Assembly (NCBI RefSeq): GCF_050624435.1
Contig: NC_134542.1
Span: 9,755,497 to 9,819,496, forward strand
Length of the DNA stretch: 64,000 nucleotides
Source: Tenrec ecaudatus
Taxonomy: Eukaryota > Chordata > Mammalia > Afrosoricida > Tenrecidae
Direction of reading: 5' to 3'
Part shown: positions 20,925 to 32,744 of the stretch, one piece after another
Layout: each line of letters opens with the position of its first letter
How positions within the stretch are numbered: position 1 is the first letter of the stretch
The notes under the pieces: generated by a model
What the model saw: the letters and a program-made list of their open reading frames with translations, nothing else
The model's database searches: none
What the model was told of the DNA's origin: nothing
Program-made: the position numbers and the translations under genes

Positions 20925-21733
20925 TGTTGTTGTTGGTCCCCACCCACAGTGGCCCTGTGCAGAGCAGAGGAAACACTGCCCTGTCCTGTACTATTCTCAC
21001 AATTGTTCCTATGCTTGAGCCCCTTGTTGCAATTTCTAGGTCAACCTGTCTTGATGAGAGCATTCCTCTGTTTTGCCTGCTCCTCTGCCTTACCCAGCCT
21101 AAAGGCTTTCTTCATAGACTGGCCTCTCCTGACAACATATCCAAAGATAAGGTGAAGTCTCGCCATCCTTGCCTCTAAGGAGCACTCTGGCCATGCTTCT
21201 TCCAAGACAGATTGTTTGTCCTTTTAGTAGTCCATGGGATTGTCATTATTCTTTGCCAGCACCACAGTTCATGTGCATATATTTTTCTATGGCCTTCCTT
21301 ATTTAATGTCCAATGTTCACACACATATATCACAATGTACATCAGGCCCACCTTCGTCCTCTAAGTAACTTCCTTGCTTTTCAATATCCTTAAGTAGTAG
21401 ATTTACCTAATGCAATGATTCTTGTGATCTCTTGACTGCTGCTTCCATGAGCATTGATTGTGGATCCAAACGGGATGAAATCTTAACAACTTCGCTCTTC
21501 TCTCCAGTCATCATGATGTTACCTATTGGTTCAATTGGTAGGCCTGGGGTTTTCTTTACGTTGAGTTGTAATCCAAATGAAGGCTGTCATCCTAGATCTT
21601 CATCAGCAAGTGTCTCAAGTGCTCCGTACTTCCAGCAAGCAAGGTTGTGTCAGCAGCATATCACAGGTTGTTAATGAGCCTGCCTCCATTCTGATGCCAC
21701 ATTATTTTTCATGTAAGTCAGCTTCTCCGGAGC
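20925..21733 (-). mobile_element. RTE LINE 3' half, antisense
   Basis: Starts with the antisense tail GTTGTTGTTGGTCCCC, then CAATTGTTCCTATGCTTGAG, GTCTCGCCATCCTTGCCTC, GACTGCTGCTTCCATGAGC, TTGATTGTGGATCCAAACG and TTTACGTTGAGTTGTAATCC. This runs from the 3' end up into the reverse-transcriptase region, stopping near the catalytic box. Confidence 0.85.
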
Positions 21734-21734
21734 A

Positions 21735-21800
21735 GTTCTGCTCTGTGCCATAAGGTTGCTATGGGTCAGAATTGGCCATTGGTTTGGAATGCAGTATGTG
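21735..21800 (+). repeat. AfroSINE 3' tail, sense
   Basis: AGCAGTTCTGCTCTGTGCC then GTTGCTATGGGTCAGAATTG. Only the last third of the element is present. Confidence 0.65.
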
Positions 21801-21919
21801 TGTAGTTAATGACCAGAGTGATTTCCAAAACCATTAGGTGGAAAGTTAATGATGAATTTTTATAGTGAATGGATAGAGTTTTACAGCACTTGAAATCATC
21901 AATCATTTTTAACCTGTAC

Positions 21920-21921
<2 letters not shown>

Positions 21922-21991
<70 letters not shown>
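21922..21991 (+). repeat. (CA)n(GA)n compound microsatellite
   Basis: About 19 CA units directly followed by about 16 GA units. Confidence 0.95.
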
Positions 21992-21996
<5 letters not shown>

Positions 21997-23184
21997 CAGA
22001 GAAAGACAAACTAAGACGCCCCCCCCAAAAACAAGCCTGTATTTTTCAAGTTTTAGATCTCATTAGTAATTTAATTTCAAATTACAAGAAAATTCCAGAT
22101 TGTAGAACTGCTACAGGATAAACAACCTGGTTTCATGATAAAGTAAGTTCTGGAGATTATAAAACGAAGTAAGGAGAAACCAAAACATTTGAAAAGATTG
22201 TCTAAAGCTATCAACCAAATGCCATGTGTGGGATATTTGTGGGTCCAATTAAAACCTACCAACATTTTTATGACAATATTTATAATATCATTGGGGAAAA
22301 TTTGAACACTGACTGGTTGTTTATATATACAGTATTATGAGTTTATTGGCAATCATTTTAGGTGTGAAAATGTTACTTATATATTGTTGTAAATGTCTTT
22401 TTAAAAAAGAAAAATAGAAAGTCTCCTAAGTGTTTATATATGAATTGATATGATATCTTGAATTTTCTTAAAATATTCTTGACTATAGGGAAAGTGAGGT
22501 GGAGGCTTCATTAAACAAATATTGACCACATGTCAGAAAGTTTGACACTGGATGATTAGACATTGAAGCTGGGGTTTGGGGGAAAGGCAGGTTTACTTAC
22601 TTCAGATGAATGTTCAGGTTTATGGAATCTGGCACTTCCTAAAATTGTGACTTTCTGTTTGGCTCTCAGGCTTCGGAACTTCACCTTTCCGCAATTATTT
22701 GGAGAGTGATTATGCTGATGGTGGCCCGATTTCCCCTCTATAATTTAAGACAGGTCTTTAAAAGGCTGTTGTAAAACGATGGGCCATTCTAATTACCTTG
22801 AGGGAACAGAATCTGTAATTAAATGAAACCATTAACATTAACTGCAGAAATAGACTTAGCTTTAGAAATGAGGTTGATTTTTTTGTGATCCACCATCATG
22901 GTTGCATAGTAGATATTTTAGAATTTTGTCCACAATGTCACAGAGAATGCTCCACAATTTAAATCAGGCTTTTAAGCTCAGTATTTTTGTCCCTTGGGTC
23001 ATTAATAAATGAGTATGTTCAAGTTCTTTTTGAGCAGTGAACCAAATTTGTTAGAATGGCCATACTAATTTTTCCACTGGTCTTAATATTTGATCTTTAC
23101 AAAGATTCAAGTACACTTCTGTGGGGGTGCTCCTTTCTGGCTCCCATTGACCTTATGTCGCATGGGCTCTGCTACCCTTTATAG
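21992..23184. other. Single-copy block with strong candidate conserved element
   Basis: No repeats seen. Segment 22600-22960 is dense in homeodomain-type sites (CATTCTAATTACCTTGAGG, CTGTAATTAAATGAAACC, TTAACATTAACTGCAG) without long frames. Confidence 0.4.
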
Positions 23185-23380
23185 GACATCAAACCAAAAA
23201 CCCTCAAACTCATAGCCTCCAAGCCTATTCTGACTTGTAGCAACCCTGTAGGACAGGGCAGAACTGCCCTTGTGGGTTTCCAAGACGCTTACTCTTTATG
23301 GAGTAGAAAGCTCCTGTCTTTCTGCCAGGGAGGGACTGGTGGTTTCAAACTGTTGACCTTGCTCAATGGGTAACACAGAG
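23185..23380 (-). repeat. AfroSINE, antisense, full length
   Basis: Antisense tail TTCTGACTTGTAGCAACCC, GGACAGGGCAGAACTGCCC, GTGGGTTTCCAAGACGC, GTGGTTTCAAACTGTTGACC and a decayed head. One of the better preserved copies. Confidence 0.85.
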
Positions 23381-23519
23381 AGGATTGAGAAAGTGGTCTT
23401 CCTTGAAAGTTCTTGGCCCTGCTGCTCAGGTCAATATTTCTTTAAAATAACTATTTTAAAAGTCCCCCAAACAAAACTCAAAAACATTTTTTAAAAGAGA
23501 CTCTCATCCTTAGTTCTTG

Positions 23520-23860
23520 CAGGCCTAGAAATGAACCCTCTGGGACTTTTTTTTCAGCCAAACAATAGGCAAACCTCTAAGGGCAACAATAAAGTGAACC
23601 AGGCATGCAGACCCTGGAATAATCAACCAGTGGAGGACCTACGGGCCAAAACCAGAAAGTCTAGGAAATGGGGCATGAAAACAGGAAACACTAGGAGGAA
23701 GTGGGGTAAGCGATGTTCCATTGTGGGGATTGCAATTGATGATGCGAAATACAATGTGTCAGAATTGTTGAATAGAAAATCAATCTGATCTGTAAATCTT
23801 GACCCAATTCACTCTGGAAGCTTAACAAATGAATGAAGGAAGGAAGAAAGGAAGGAAGTT
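23520..23860 (+). other. Unrecognised repeat-like sequence with an 85-codon frame
   Basis: A lysine- and arginine-rich frame (23531-23788) begins MNPLGLFFQPNNRQTSKGNN. It has no recognised domain. Base texture suggests an old LINE 3' UTR rather than a gene. No second copy was found in this window. Confidence 0.3.
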
Positions 23861-24777
23861 CCTTGAATAGTAACAGTGTACAAAATAGGCTTTCCCATGC
23901 TGGTGAGCAATAGAGTAAAACACAACACAGTTCTAAAGAATTGATTTCATTGTATCAAAGTACATGTGTGTAAGTATGTGTCTGCACATATTTTAACATA
24001 CCCCAGAGTACTAAAAGACTTCACACCAAAATCAGCCAATGGTTTCTCTTCCAAGCCAAAGACCACCAGGAACATTCCTGTGATTTGAGAGAGTTGGGTG
24101 AATGATTTGGTGTAACAAGGGAGACCACATACCATGGGATCTCTGGGTGAGTTGCTAGGGGAGCATTAGAAAGAAAACTTGGTACAGGATTTAGGCTTCT
24201 GTTAGGTGATTTGAGGATAGCTATACGGACATGGGCTTTGCTCTGACTTGTGTGCTGTAAGCAAGATGTGGTTCTTCCATAGTAGGCTGTCTCGATCAAT
24301 TGCATCTAGAAGAAGAGGAGACTAGACAGAGGCTTACATGAAAGAATCAAAAGTCATTCCTATTTACTTGGAGAAGAGATGCTTTAGTCATTTCTGTGAC
24401 ATGTGCCAAGCTTGGGATGGGTCTGTGTTCAGATATGGATGCCGAGTGGTCTGGTTTGTGAACCTGCTGGGGATGAGCTTGTCTGGCTTGAACAGCAGAG
24501 AGCACCAGGTTCTGGCTTCGAGGGCCTAGCCAGCTCCCCCATGCCAACGTTTTCACTCCTTCAAATTCCTGTCGGACGTTTGCAAGTATCCATCATCTGA
24601 AACATATGCAACAACATAGATTTTATGTAAATGTCATTACAATTATTATCTATTTATGTCCACCGATGTTAGAAGAGGGCTGAGCTCTGTTATATTACCA
24701 CTCTTTGTGGCCGCTCCTTTCCACAAGACCAATGGAATGATATCATAATTTTGAGTGGACTGAAGATTGATGTCTTA
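23861..24777. other. Unassigned single-copy sequence
   Basis: No repeat recognised. Short frames near 24340-24600 on both strands lack domains. Confidence 0.4.
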
Positions 24778-25632
24778 GGCGCCGTCGGTTTGGCTGTGAC
24801 TTACAGAGACAACAGAATAAAGCACAGCCCTGTCCTGCACCGTCCTCTGACTGGTCATAGGTTTGAGCCCACAGTTACAGACTCTGTGAGCACCTTCCTC
24901 TTTTTTTGTTGCCCCTCCACTTCACCAAGCATGATCTCCTTCTAATACCATGTCCAACGCAGCTGAGAGGAAGCCACACTATCCGCTCTCTAAGGAGCAT
25001 TCTGGCTGTACTTCTTCCATGATAGGGTTGTTTATTCTTTTGGGAGCCTGTGGTAATTTTAATATTCCTTGCCAGCACTAAGATTCAAATATATTGATTG
25101 TTCATCAGTGTTTTTATTCAGTTTGCAACTTTCACATGCATATGAGACAACTGAAAATACCATGGCTTGGGTCAGGGGTAACTTAGTCCTGAAATTAGGA
25201 CACTAAGACCCTTGTTCTATTACACTTTAAAGAGGTTTTGTGCAGCAGATTTACCCAATGCCATGTGTTGTTTAATCTCTTGACTGTTGCTTCCATGAGC
25301 ATTGACTGTGGATCCAAGCAAGACGAAATCCTTGACATCAGTCTTTTCTTTGTTGGCCATGATGCTATCTATTGATCCAGATGTGAGAATTTTGGTTTTT
25401 CTTTACATTGATTTGTAATCCATCCTCAAGACTGGAGTCCTTGGCTTTCCTCAGCAAGTGCTTCAAGTTCTCCTCCCTCTCAGTCCGCAAGGTTGTGTCA
25501 TCTGTCTATTGCAGGTTGTTAGTAAACCTTCTTCCAATCCTGATCCCACATTCTTCTTCATTTAATCCCTTTCCTCTGATGATTTGCTTATGTACAGATT
25601 AAATCAGTGTGGTGAAAGGGGACAGCCCTCAT
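24778..25632 (-). mobile_element. RTE LINE 3' half, antisense
   Basis: CCCTGTCCTGCACCGTCC, CCCTCCACTTCACCAAGCA, TCTAAGGAGCATTCTGGCTG, TGACTGTTGCTTCCATGAGC, TTGACTGTGGATCCAAGC, TTTACATTGATTTGTAATCC, AAGGTTGTGTCATCTG and GTGGTGAAAGGGGACAGCCC. It extends slightly further 5' into the reverse transcriptase than the copy at 20.9 kb. Confidence 0.85.
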
Positions 25633-25654
25633 CAATAAAATGAATAGTCAGGGT

Positions 25655-25840
25655 TTAAGGTGCTCTGGTGACATAGTGGGTTGAATGTTGGACTGCTAAC
25701 TAGTAGGTCAGTGATTCAAACCTCTCACCTGGTTCATGGGACGAAGAGGAAGTCATCTGTCCAGGAAAGATTTGTTGTCTTGGACATCGTACAGAAGGTC
25801 ACGATGAGTTGCAAACACCAGTTTGCATTCGGGTTTTAAC
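25655..25840 (+). repeat. AfroSINE, sense
   Basis: Head GGTGCTCTGGTGACATAGTG, GGACTGCTAACTAGTAGGTC, then a diverged body and a decayed tail GGTCACGATGAGTTGC. Confidence 0.75.
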
Positions 25841-25861
25841 TTTGACACTGCATCAGAAAGA

Positions 25862-26055
25862 GACTTGGTGCAGTGGGTTAAGCTTTAGGTTGCTGACCAT
25901 AAAGTCAGTGATTTGAACTGACATGACACTAGGCAGAAGCAAGATAAATCTGGCTGTTTCTATAAAGATTGACAGTCTCCAACACCCAACAGAGCAGTTC
26001 TACCCTCACTGTAAGGTGCCTGAGTCAGGACTGACTCGGTGGCAATGGGTTATTT
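25862..26055 (+). repeat. AfroSINE, sense
   Basis: Head GTGCAGTGGGTTAAGC, AAAGTCAGTGATTTGAACTG, GAGCAGTTCTACCCTCACTG, tail GACTGACTCGGTGGCAATGG. It lies 21 bp after the previous copy in the same orientation. Confidence 0.8.
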
Positions 26056-26576
26056 TACATCTTTGAAAATATTATTCATCGTTCAGCATTTTCATTGGAT
26101 TACAATTCCATGGCCCAGTCTGTTTAGCTTGAAATGAAAACAATGTTTCTTTTCATTTGCTAAGTTTTCATGAAAAGCAGTGCTAATTCATAAGTGTTTT
26201 TGCTTAGAGCGGCCACGCCACACTCTATATTATTTTGAGAGCTGTTATTGGTGAGGCTGAATGAAAGTGTTTTCATACGTCTTTTTCTTTCCAGTGGGCT
26301 ATTTAATGTAAATGTTGTCACTCATTTTAAAAATGGAGGAACAGGTTCAGAGAAAATAATCTTTCATTTTACTTGGATCCATAATCACCATTACTGGGAA
26401 CAGCCTTCAAAAAATCAAAGGGCGTGTTGCACAAGGCCTAACTGCCACGCAGACTTTTCAGGGTTGAAGAACAAAGGGGACTTGAGGACTGGTGTGCCAG
26501 CCCAGGCCAGGGCGCTTCCCTCAGCTCATCTGCATGTGAAAGTTGGGCCATGAATAAGGAAGATTGTCCAAGAACC
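26056..26576. other. Unassigned single-copy sequence
   Basis: No repeat recognised. A 101-codon frame at 26248-26553 has no domain. Confidence 0.4.
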
Positions 26577-26930
26577 AGTGTCTTTGGATTGTGGTGTTGG
26601 CTACGAATTGCGAAAATACTGTGGACTACCAGCAAAAATAAGCATTTCTGTCTTGGAAAAAGTTCAGCCAAAATATTTCTTAGAAACGAGGACAGTGAGA
26701 GAGTCCACCTCCTGTACTTTGGACATTCTATCCGGAAAGACCAGCTCCTGGAAAAGACCTTCTTCTTGGTAGAGAGTCTACGACAGAGAGAAAGACCCTC
26801 CCAGGAGCTGGACTAACACAGTGGCTGCAACAGTGAGCTCAAAAATAAGAACAATTGTGGGCATGCGCAGCGCCGGGCAGTCACAGTTTACTGTGAGTGA
26901 GAACTGACTGAAGGGAACCTCACAATGGTA
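26577..26930 (+). mobile_element. RTE LINE 3' end, sense
   Basis: The frame from 26578 reads KISISVLEKVQPKYFLETR, then STSCTLDILSGKTSSWKR in a shifted context, matching the C-terminal RTE region (consensus-like SVLEEVQPE). The non-coding end follows: AACACAGTGGCTGCAACAG, ATAAGAACAATTGTGGGC and a GAGTGAGAACTGACTGAAGG tail. Confidence 0.8.
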
Positions 26931-27304
26931 CAAAGCGCCTGGTCTTCTAGAGGGTATGGGATAAGGATACATTTACACTCATTTTGGGGGGTATCTCCAA
27001 TGCTTATGCTATGACTACCCTACCAAAGAATCATTTTAAACTAAAGAAACCAAAACTTTATCATGTGGTATAAAGTGTGCAAAATATCTAGGCTTGAAGA
27101 CCTGATCTCAACAAGTGAATATTTTACTTAACCATACAGGGACAATAATTAAAAGAAAAGTATACATTTGATTCACTACGTTAATGACTCTTCACTGAGT
27201 AGTTACTTATTGAGAAAACATAGGCTATTATTACAACGTCTCCATAGTTTAATGGTTTCAAATATAAGAACAGGAAATGCAGGTATTTTGCTTAAGTCTG
27301 TTTT
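26931..27304. other. Unassigned AT-rich sequence
   Basis: Nothing recognised. Confidence 0.35.
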
Positions 27305-27440
27305 GCCTCCACAGGAAAAAGAGCAGGCTTTCTACTCTCATAAAGAAATACCGTTTCAGAAACCCATGGAACCAGCTCTACCCTGTCCTATAGGGTTGCT
27401 TTGTGTCTATGTTAACTCGATGGCAATGAGAAGAATTATT
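27305..27440 (+). repeat. AfroSINE 3' two-thirds, sense
   Basis: GAGCAGGCTTTCTACTCTC, AGCTCTACCCTGTCCTATAG, GGGTTGCTTTGTGTCTATG, AACTCGATGGCAATGAG. The head is missing. Confidence 0.8.
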
Positions 27441-27611
27441 ATACATACACATCCCTTAAAAAAATCACACGCAACTAAAGAGACATGAGCTCCAGAAGGA
27501 ATTAAACCTCTTGATATGTAAAACAAAGTTAAATTTTAGAAATATCAAATTGTGCTTTGATTGCAATAATTTACAACTTTCTTTAAAAACAAACAAACCA
27601 AAACATGGTTC

Positions 27612-27790
27612 TTTAGTTGTTAGCTGCTGTCAAATCGATTCTGATTCATAGGGATCCGATATGTGTTCCACTGGACTGTTCGGTAGCATTTTCAAGACTG
27701 TGGTCTTTTGAAAACTGAGCATAGGCCTATCTCCTGAGAGACTTCTGGGTAGATTCAAGCTTTCCACCAGTAGTTGAATGTCACTCTTAG
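27612..27790 (-). repeat. AfroSINE, antisense, variant body
   Basis: Tail TAGCTGCTGTCAAATCGATT, then TCTGATTCATAGGGATCCG and an internal CTTCTGGGTAGATTCAAGC. The body differs from other copies, so this may be a separate subfamily. Confidence 0.6.
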
Positions 27791-27794
27791 CCAT

Positions 27795-28012
27795 ACACAA
27801 CCTACTAAAGCCATTGCAGTGGAATTGTTTGCAGCTGACAGTAACCCTATCAGAGGCAGAATAGAAATGCCTAGGGAGGTCTCCAAGGTCAAGCTTTATG
27901 GAAGCTGATGACCACATCTGTCTTTCTCAGCGTGGCTGATGAGTTGAAATTTCCGACAATTTTACTTAAGGACAAAGTACTTAATCACTGTGCCATGATG
28001 ACTCCCTTTTGC
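27795..28012 (-). repeat. AfroSINE, antisense, old
   Basis: AAGCCATTGCAGTGGAATTG, CAGTAACCCTATCAGAGGC, TTTATGGAAGCTGATGACC, ACTTAATCACTGTGCCATGA. Diverged but with both ends. Confidence 0.6.
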
Positions 28013-28059
28013 CACACCGGAACTTCTTACTTGTGGGTCTACTTAAGGTACATAATACC

Positions 28060-28094
<35 letters not shown>

Positions 28095-28127
28095 ATGTGT
28101 ATGTGCATGTGCGCGCATGTGTGTGTA
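28060..28127 (+). repeat. Alternating purine-pyrimidine tract
   Basis: 68 consecutive bases alternate perfectly between purine and pyrimidine, mixing TG units with two GCGCGC blocks and CATGCATG. This is a strong Z-DNA candidate, more so than plain TG repeats. Confidence 0.9.
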
Positions 28128-29171
28128 ACGGCATTTGTTGCTGTTAGCTATATCTTTCTATATATCTTACAGAAGACCTAGACTTGTTTTTTGTCTCTCA
28201 GCCTTAGAAAATAATTGGAAAAATACAGGAAAAAATTTAAGCAAAACAATTGATGACTGCTGTAAAGATGCTGAAATTGGGCTGGTCACACAATAGATAA
28301 TGCGGAAACTATCTTCTACTTCTTTCTCTGAGCGAGCGAATGAATTACAGATTATAGAACAGTTTTGACTTGGTCTGGACAAACAACTTTGACCTTCACT
28401 TGTGCAAACGATGGTAAAAAGCATAAAATCATGCTTGGTCCCAGTTGGCCTGTAACTACCAATTTCAGTTCCAAGAGAACTATGCATTTAGATTCTTGGC
28501 TCTGAAGTCAGCACAAATTAGGGTTTTTGTGATTAAAAGATTATTTTGGCAATCCCTCCACTGGCCGTGGGGCCACTTTGTCTGGGCTCTTGGTGTGAGA
28601 CGAAGCTCAGACAAGTTCTCCTTAACATGTGATCGCTGTGAGTAGACTGTATCATCTGAAGAGAAAACTAGATAGTGGTTTCCCTACCAGGTCGGAGAAT
28701 AATTACAGATTCCAGTCTTCCTTTCTTCAAACAGGATTTCTAGTAGATGACGCCTATGATTTCAGATTGAAATGTGATAAGGATGGAGTTGGCTTTTGGG
28801 TGGAATGCTCATTTTTCTCTTTATGCTACATATGGGAACAACATAACTTTGACCCCGCCCCTCCCTTTCTTTTTTAACAAAAAGTTGGCTCTGTCACTGA
28901 ATTTTAGTGAAATATTCCTTAAATATCTTCCTATTTGTTCCTGTTAATAATCAAGCATTTATTCTCAGATCTATCGTCCAGCAGTGAATTGACTCTTCCA
29001 ACAAGCCTCATGATTGAATTCCTTCCTAATTTCACAACACATTTTCTGAACTCTGGATAATTTGTTCTTTGTGGCATCCATATAGACACTGACTTACAAC
29101 CATATACATTCTTATATAGGCATCACCATTATTTGCGTATTCTATAGCTTTCACAGGAGCTATATCTTTCA
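28128..29171. other. Single-copy block
   Basis: No repeats recognised. Segment 28190-28450 is AT-rich with conserved-element texture (ACAATTGATGACTGCTG, GAATTACAGATTATAGAAC). Frames up to 106 codons carry no domain. Confidence 0.4.
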
Positions 29172-29372
29172 TTAGGGAGCTCTGGTAGTGCCGTGCTTAA
29201 GTGTTGCGCTGCTAACTGCAAGGTCAACAGTTCAAAACTCCTAGTCACTTTGTGGGAGAAAGATGAGAATTTCTACTGTTTAAAAGAGTTACAGTCTCTG
29301 AAACCCCCAAGACCAATTCTACTCCATCCCATAGGATTGCTATAAATTGGAATCAACTAGACAGAACTATTT
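29172..29372 (+). repeat. AfroSINE, sense, full length
   Basis: Head GGGAGCTCTGGTAGTGCCG, GCGCTGCTAACTGCAAGGTC, GTGGGAGAAAGATGAG, AAAGAGTTACAGTCTCTGAA, tail AATTGGAATCAACTAGACAG. Confidence 0.85.
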
Positions 29373-29404
29373 TATTTTTAAAATTTTTATCTTTTCATTA
29401 AATC

Positions 29405-29603
29405 AATACACTTCCACTCTTGTTGAGTTGATTTTAACTTACATTAAAATCATAAGACACAGTAGAACTTCCCCCAAGGCTGTAATTTTTTATGCAATCA
29501 GATTTTGCTTCCTCTTTCTCCTGTAGAGTAGCTGGTGGGTTTGAACTGCTGGCTCAATGGTTTTAGCAAGCCAACACCTGACATACTGTGCCAGCTGGGT
29601 TCC
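29405..29603 (-). repeat. AfroSINE, antisense
   Basis: Tail TTGTTGAGTTGATTTTAACT, AGTAGAACTTCCCCCAAGG, AGTAGCTGGTGGGTTTGAAC and head remnant ATACTGTGCCAGCTGGG. Confidence 0.75.
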
Positions 29604-29619
29604 TCCTTCCAACCAACAA

Positions 29620-29815
29620 AATACCCCAAACCAAACTAACTGCCACTGAGTCTTTGCTGACTCCCAGAGATCCCCTGTGGGTTTCTGAGGTTCTAACTAT
29701 ATTATGGGAGCAGGAAGCCCAGTTTTACTCCCATGGATCTGCTGGTAGTTTTGAACTGCCAACCATGCAGATCACAGCCCAACTCGAAACCATTACACCA
29801 CCGGGCTCCCCAGTG
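29620..29815 (-). repeat. AfroSINE, antisense
   Basis: ACTGCCACTGAGTCTTTGCT, CCCCTGTGGGTTTCTGAGG, TATGGGAGCAGGAAGCC, GGTAGTTTTGAACTGCCAAC and head CATTACACCACCGGGCTCCC. The head is well kept. Confidence 0.85.
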
Positions 29816-30440
29816 GATTCTAATTCCATTTGTGATGCAAGGAGCATCCTTTCAATTACAAAAGGAAGAAAACAATAGATTCACTAAAATCAATTTTTCT
29901 TTATAGTCACCCAAGGGTGGTGGCATAAAAGTCTGTATTCTAAACAGGGATAGATCCATTCTCCATGGATACAGAGCAGTAACCAGTTTTAAGCCTGATA
30001 CCATAGCCTCATCTTGGAACTGACAGGAGCTAGCCGGACTACCTGAAGCAGAACAGTTTTTGCTGGGTGAGGAAAAACAAACCACAATTTTAGTGATAGA
30101 AATGATCTGGCATAATGGTTAGGAACCGAGAGACGCCCTAATGTAAAAAGAAACCCTTCATTCTGAAAATTCTCCCCACGGGAACTTTGCCAATTAAGCA
30201 GTATGGGGGAGTAGCAGGCGTGCATGACACCCAGGACTGGAGCTTAATCAAGGGGTGAGTTAAAATTAACTAAACCTCCTGGTACTTCAAAATCTGATAA
30301 GGTTCTAGAAATCAGGGCAACATGGGTAAATCAGGCTTTGGCAAGCAAAGTAAAACAAAGACAGATTTGGGTAATCGCCTCTGAAGCCAGTGAACAGAAT
30401 TAGCAAACTGAAAGGTACTGGAGTCCTGGCCCCTGTGGCG
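29816..30440. other. Unassigned single-copy sequence
   Basis: Nothing recognised. Frames of 77-78 codons on the minus strand carry no domain. Confidence 0.4.
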
Positions 30441-30655
30441 GTGTACCAGTCAGGTTGACTCGTGGTGACATCATAGTCCATCAGAAGAATTCATTGCCCC
30501 GCCCTTCTCCATCCTCACAGGTGTTAGGCCTGAGCCCATTGTTGTGTTGTAGTCCAGTATTGGTCCACCTCATTGAAGAGCTTCATCTTCTTTTTTTTTT
30601 TTTTTTGCTGCCCCTCTACTTTACCAAGCATGGGATAGTCTATCCTGATGAGTAT
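30441..30655 (-). mobile_element. RTE LINE 3' end, antisense
   Basis: GTCAGGTTGACTCGTGGTG, TTCTCCATCCTCACAGGTG, CCTGAGCCCATTGTTGTGTT and CCCTCTACTTTACCAAGCAT, with a run of 17 or so T within it (30590-30606). Confidence 0.8.
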
Positions 30656-31847
30656 CTATCTCTGCTTCTATTGTAAAGCAGGGTTGATGCTTTATTTTGC
30701 TTTGGTCTATAGTCTGTATTGTCAACCTTAATTTCTCTTGACCCTTTATTCAAAAGGTTTGACACCCAAAGACAAATCATGAATTTGGCAAATAAGTAGA
30801 AGACCATGTGGCCCCAAATCCAGAAAAAAGACAAATGAATGAAAACCACCATTAGGTCTCATTTGTAAATAAACAGATGAAGAATTTTAAATTATTACCT
30901 TGACTATTTTTTTAAAGAAGGGAACAGAGGAGAAATGCATAAACAAAAAGTCCATCAGACAGAGTAACTAAACCTCTACTGATGAACCAACTATGAATTC
31001 TAGAAGTTTAGATTACAGTATTTGAAATGAGTTTATTGAATTTTCTAGGCATGGCTCTGGACAGTAAAGGAAACAGTGAACTCAAACACAGGCTGTGAGA
31101 CTATAAGGATAAAAACAGAGAGGCCACAACTAGGCACCTCACAGCGAAGGTGCTAAAAACCATAGATGAAAAGACAAAACAAATCAGCCAGAATTAAAAA
31201 ATGACCTCACATCTGAGAAAACAACAATAAAAATGCCTGGTTGCTCATCAGAGATAATGATGTGAAGTGAAAATGGAAAAATAAATACATACAGGGAGTG
31301 CTCCTAATTTAAAATCTATCCAAAGGAATCAGAAAGAGCATGAAATAGAAACCTCAAAGACTAAGGAATTGATTGCAATCAGACCTGCATTGTAAAACCG
31401 ATAAAGGAAGATTCATAAGGAAGCTTTATGGTTCTAAATGGAATCTTGAATCTCCAGGAAGAGATGAATAGAAGCACATATGGTAAATGTGGTGGAAGCT
31501 TGTTAAATTTGTTTAATAATTATTTAAAAGAAAAATCATGATAATGTGCATTTTAAAATAAAATACACGATAACAATAACATGAGAGATGAGGGGAATCA
31601 AGATAAATAAATTATCTGGAAGTTTTAAAATTATGTAGGTTTAGTGTACTAAATCGGGTAGAATTGTGATTATGTAAAACATACACTATAATTTTGAGTT
31701 AAACCTTTAAAAATAAAACACAAAATGATCCAAATAAAACACCAATGTTCTTGTAGTTATTCTGTGCTCAATTTAGGTATGCACTTGATTCTGTTTCTGG
31801 ATTTAATATTTTGTTCTATCAGTATGCTCGTTTTTAATGGATAGATG
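30656..31847. other. Unassigned AT-rich sequence
   Basis: About 1.2 kb, A-rich on the plus strand. Parts could be very old LINE sequence, but no family landmark is convincing. Confidence 0.35.
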
Positions 31848-32744
31848 CTTGTAGTTGTGAAGTGCCTTCAAGTCAATTGTGATTCCCAGTAACTCTGTCA
31901 ACAGACTTGAACCCTTCCCGGTCAGGCATCACCCTCACGGTTATGCTTGAACCCATTGTGGCAGTCGTTGTGTCACTCCATCTCATTGGTGGTCTTCTTC
32001 TTCACTGACCCTCTACTTTACCAAATATGATGTCCTGCTCAAGGCATGGGTCACCCCTGATGAGATTTTATGTATGATGAAGTCTCACCATGGCCCCTCC
32101 TAAGGAACAATTCTTCTGGATTTCTTCCAAGCTAGTTTTATTCATTCTTCTGGCATTTCTACTTTACCTACACTGTAATTCAAAGACATACACTTTTTGG
32201 GGGGTCTTTTTTGTTCATTGGACAGGTTTCATATGCATGCTGGAAATAACATGGCTTAGGTCAGGAGTAGTCCCTAAAGTGATATAATTTACGTTTGAAC
32301 AATTTAAGGATATCTTTTTGAGCAGATTTGTCTAATGCAATGCTTTGTTTGATTCCTTGATGGCTGCTTCCATAAATGTTGATTGTGGATCCAAATAAAA
32401 TGAAATCCTTGACAGATTCATTTTTCTCCATCTGTCATAATGTAGTTTATTGGTCCAGTTGTGATGATTTTTGCTTTTTTAATGCCAAGCTATAGTCATC
32501 AGTAAGTGCATCAAGTCCTCATTGTTTGGGGCAAGCAAGGCCCTGCTCACTCTACGTCTCAGGTTGTTCATGAGTCTTCCAATTCTGAAGCTGTTTCCCT
32601 TCTTCTAATCCAGTTTCTCAGCCTATTTGTTAAGCATACAATTTGAATAAATATGGTGAAGGGATACAAGCCTGAAATGTGCTGTTGTTGATTTTGAATC
32701 ATGCAGCATCCCTTTCTATTAATGTACAGGCTCCACATGAGCAC

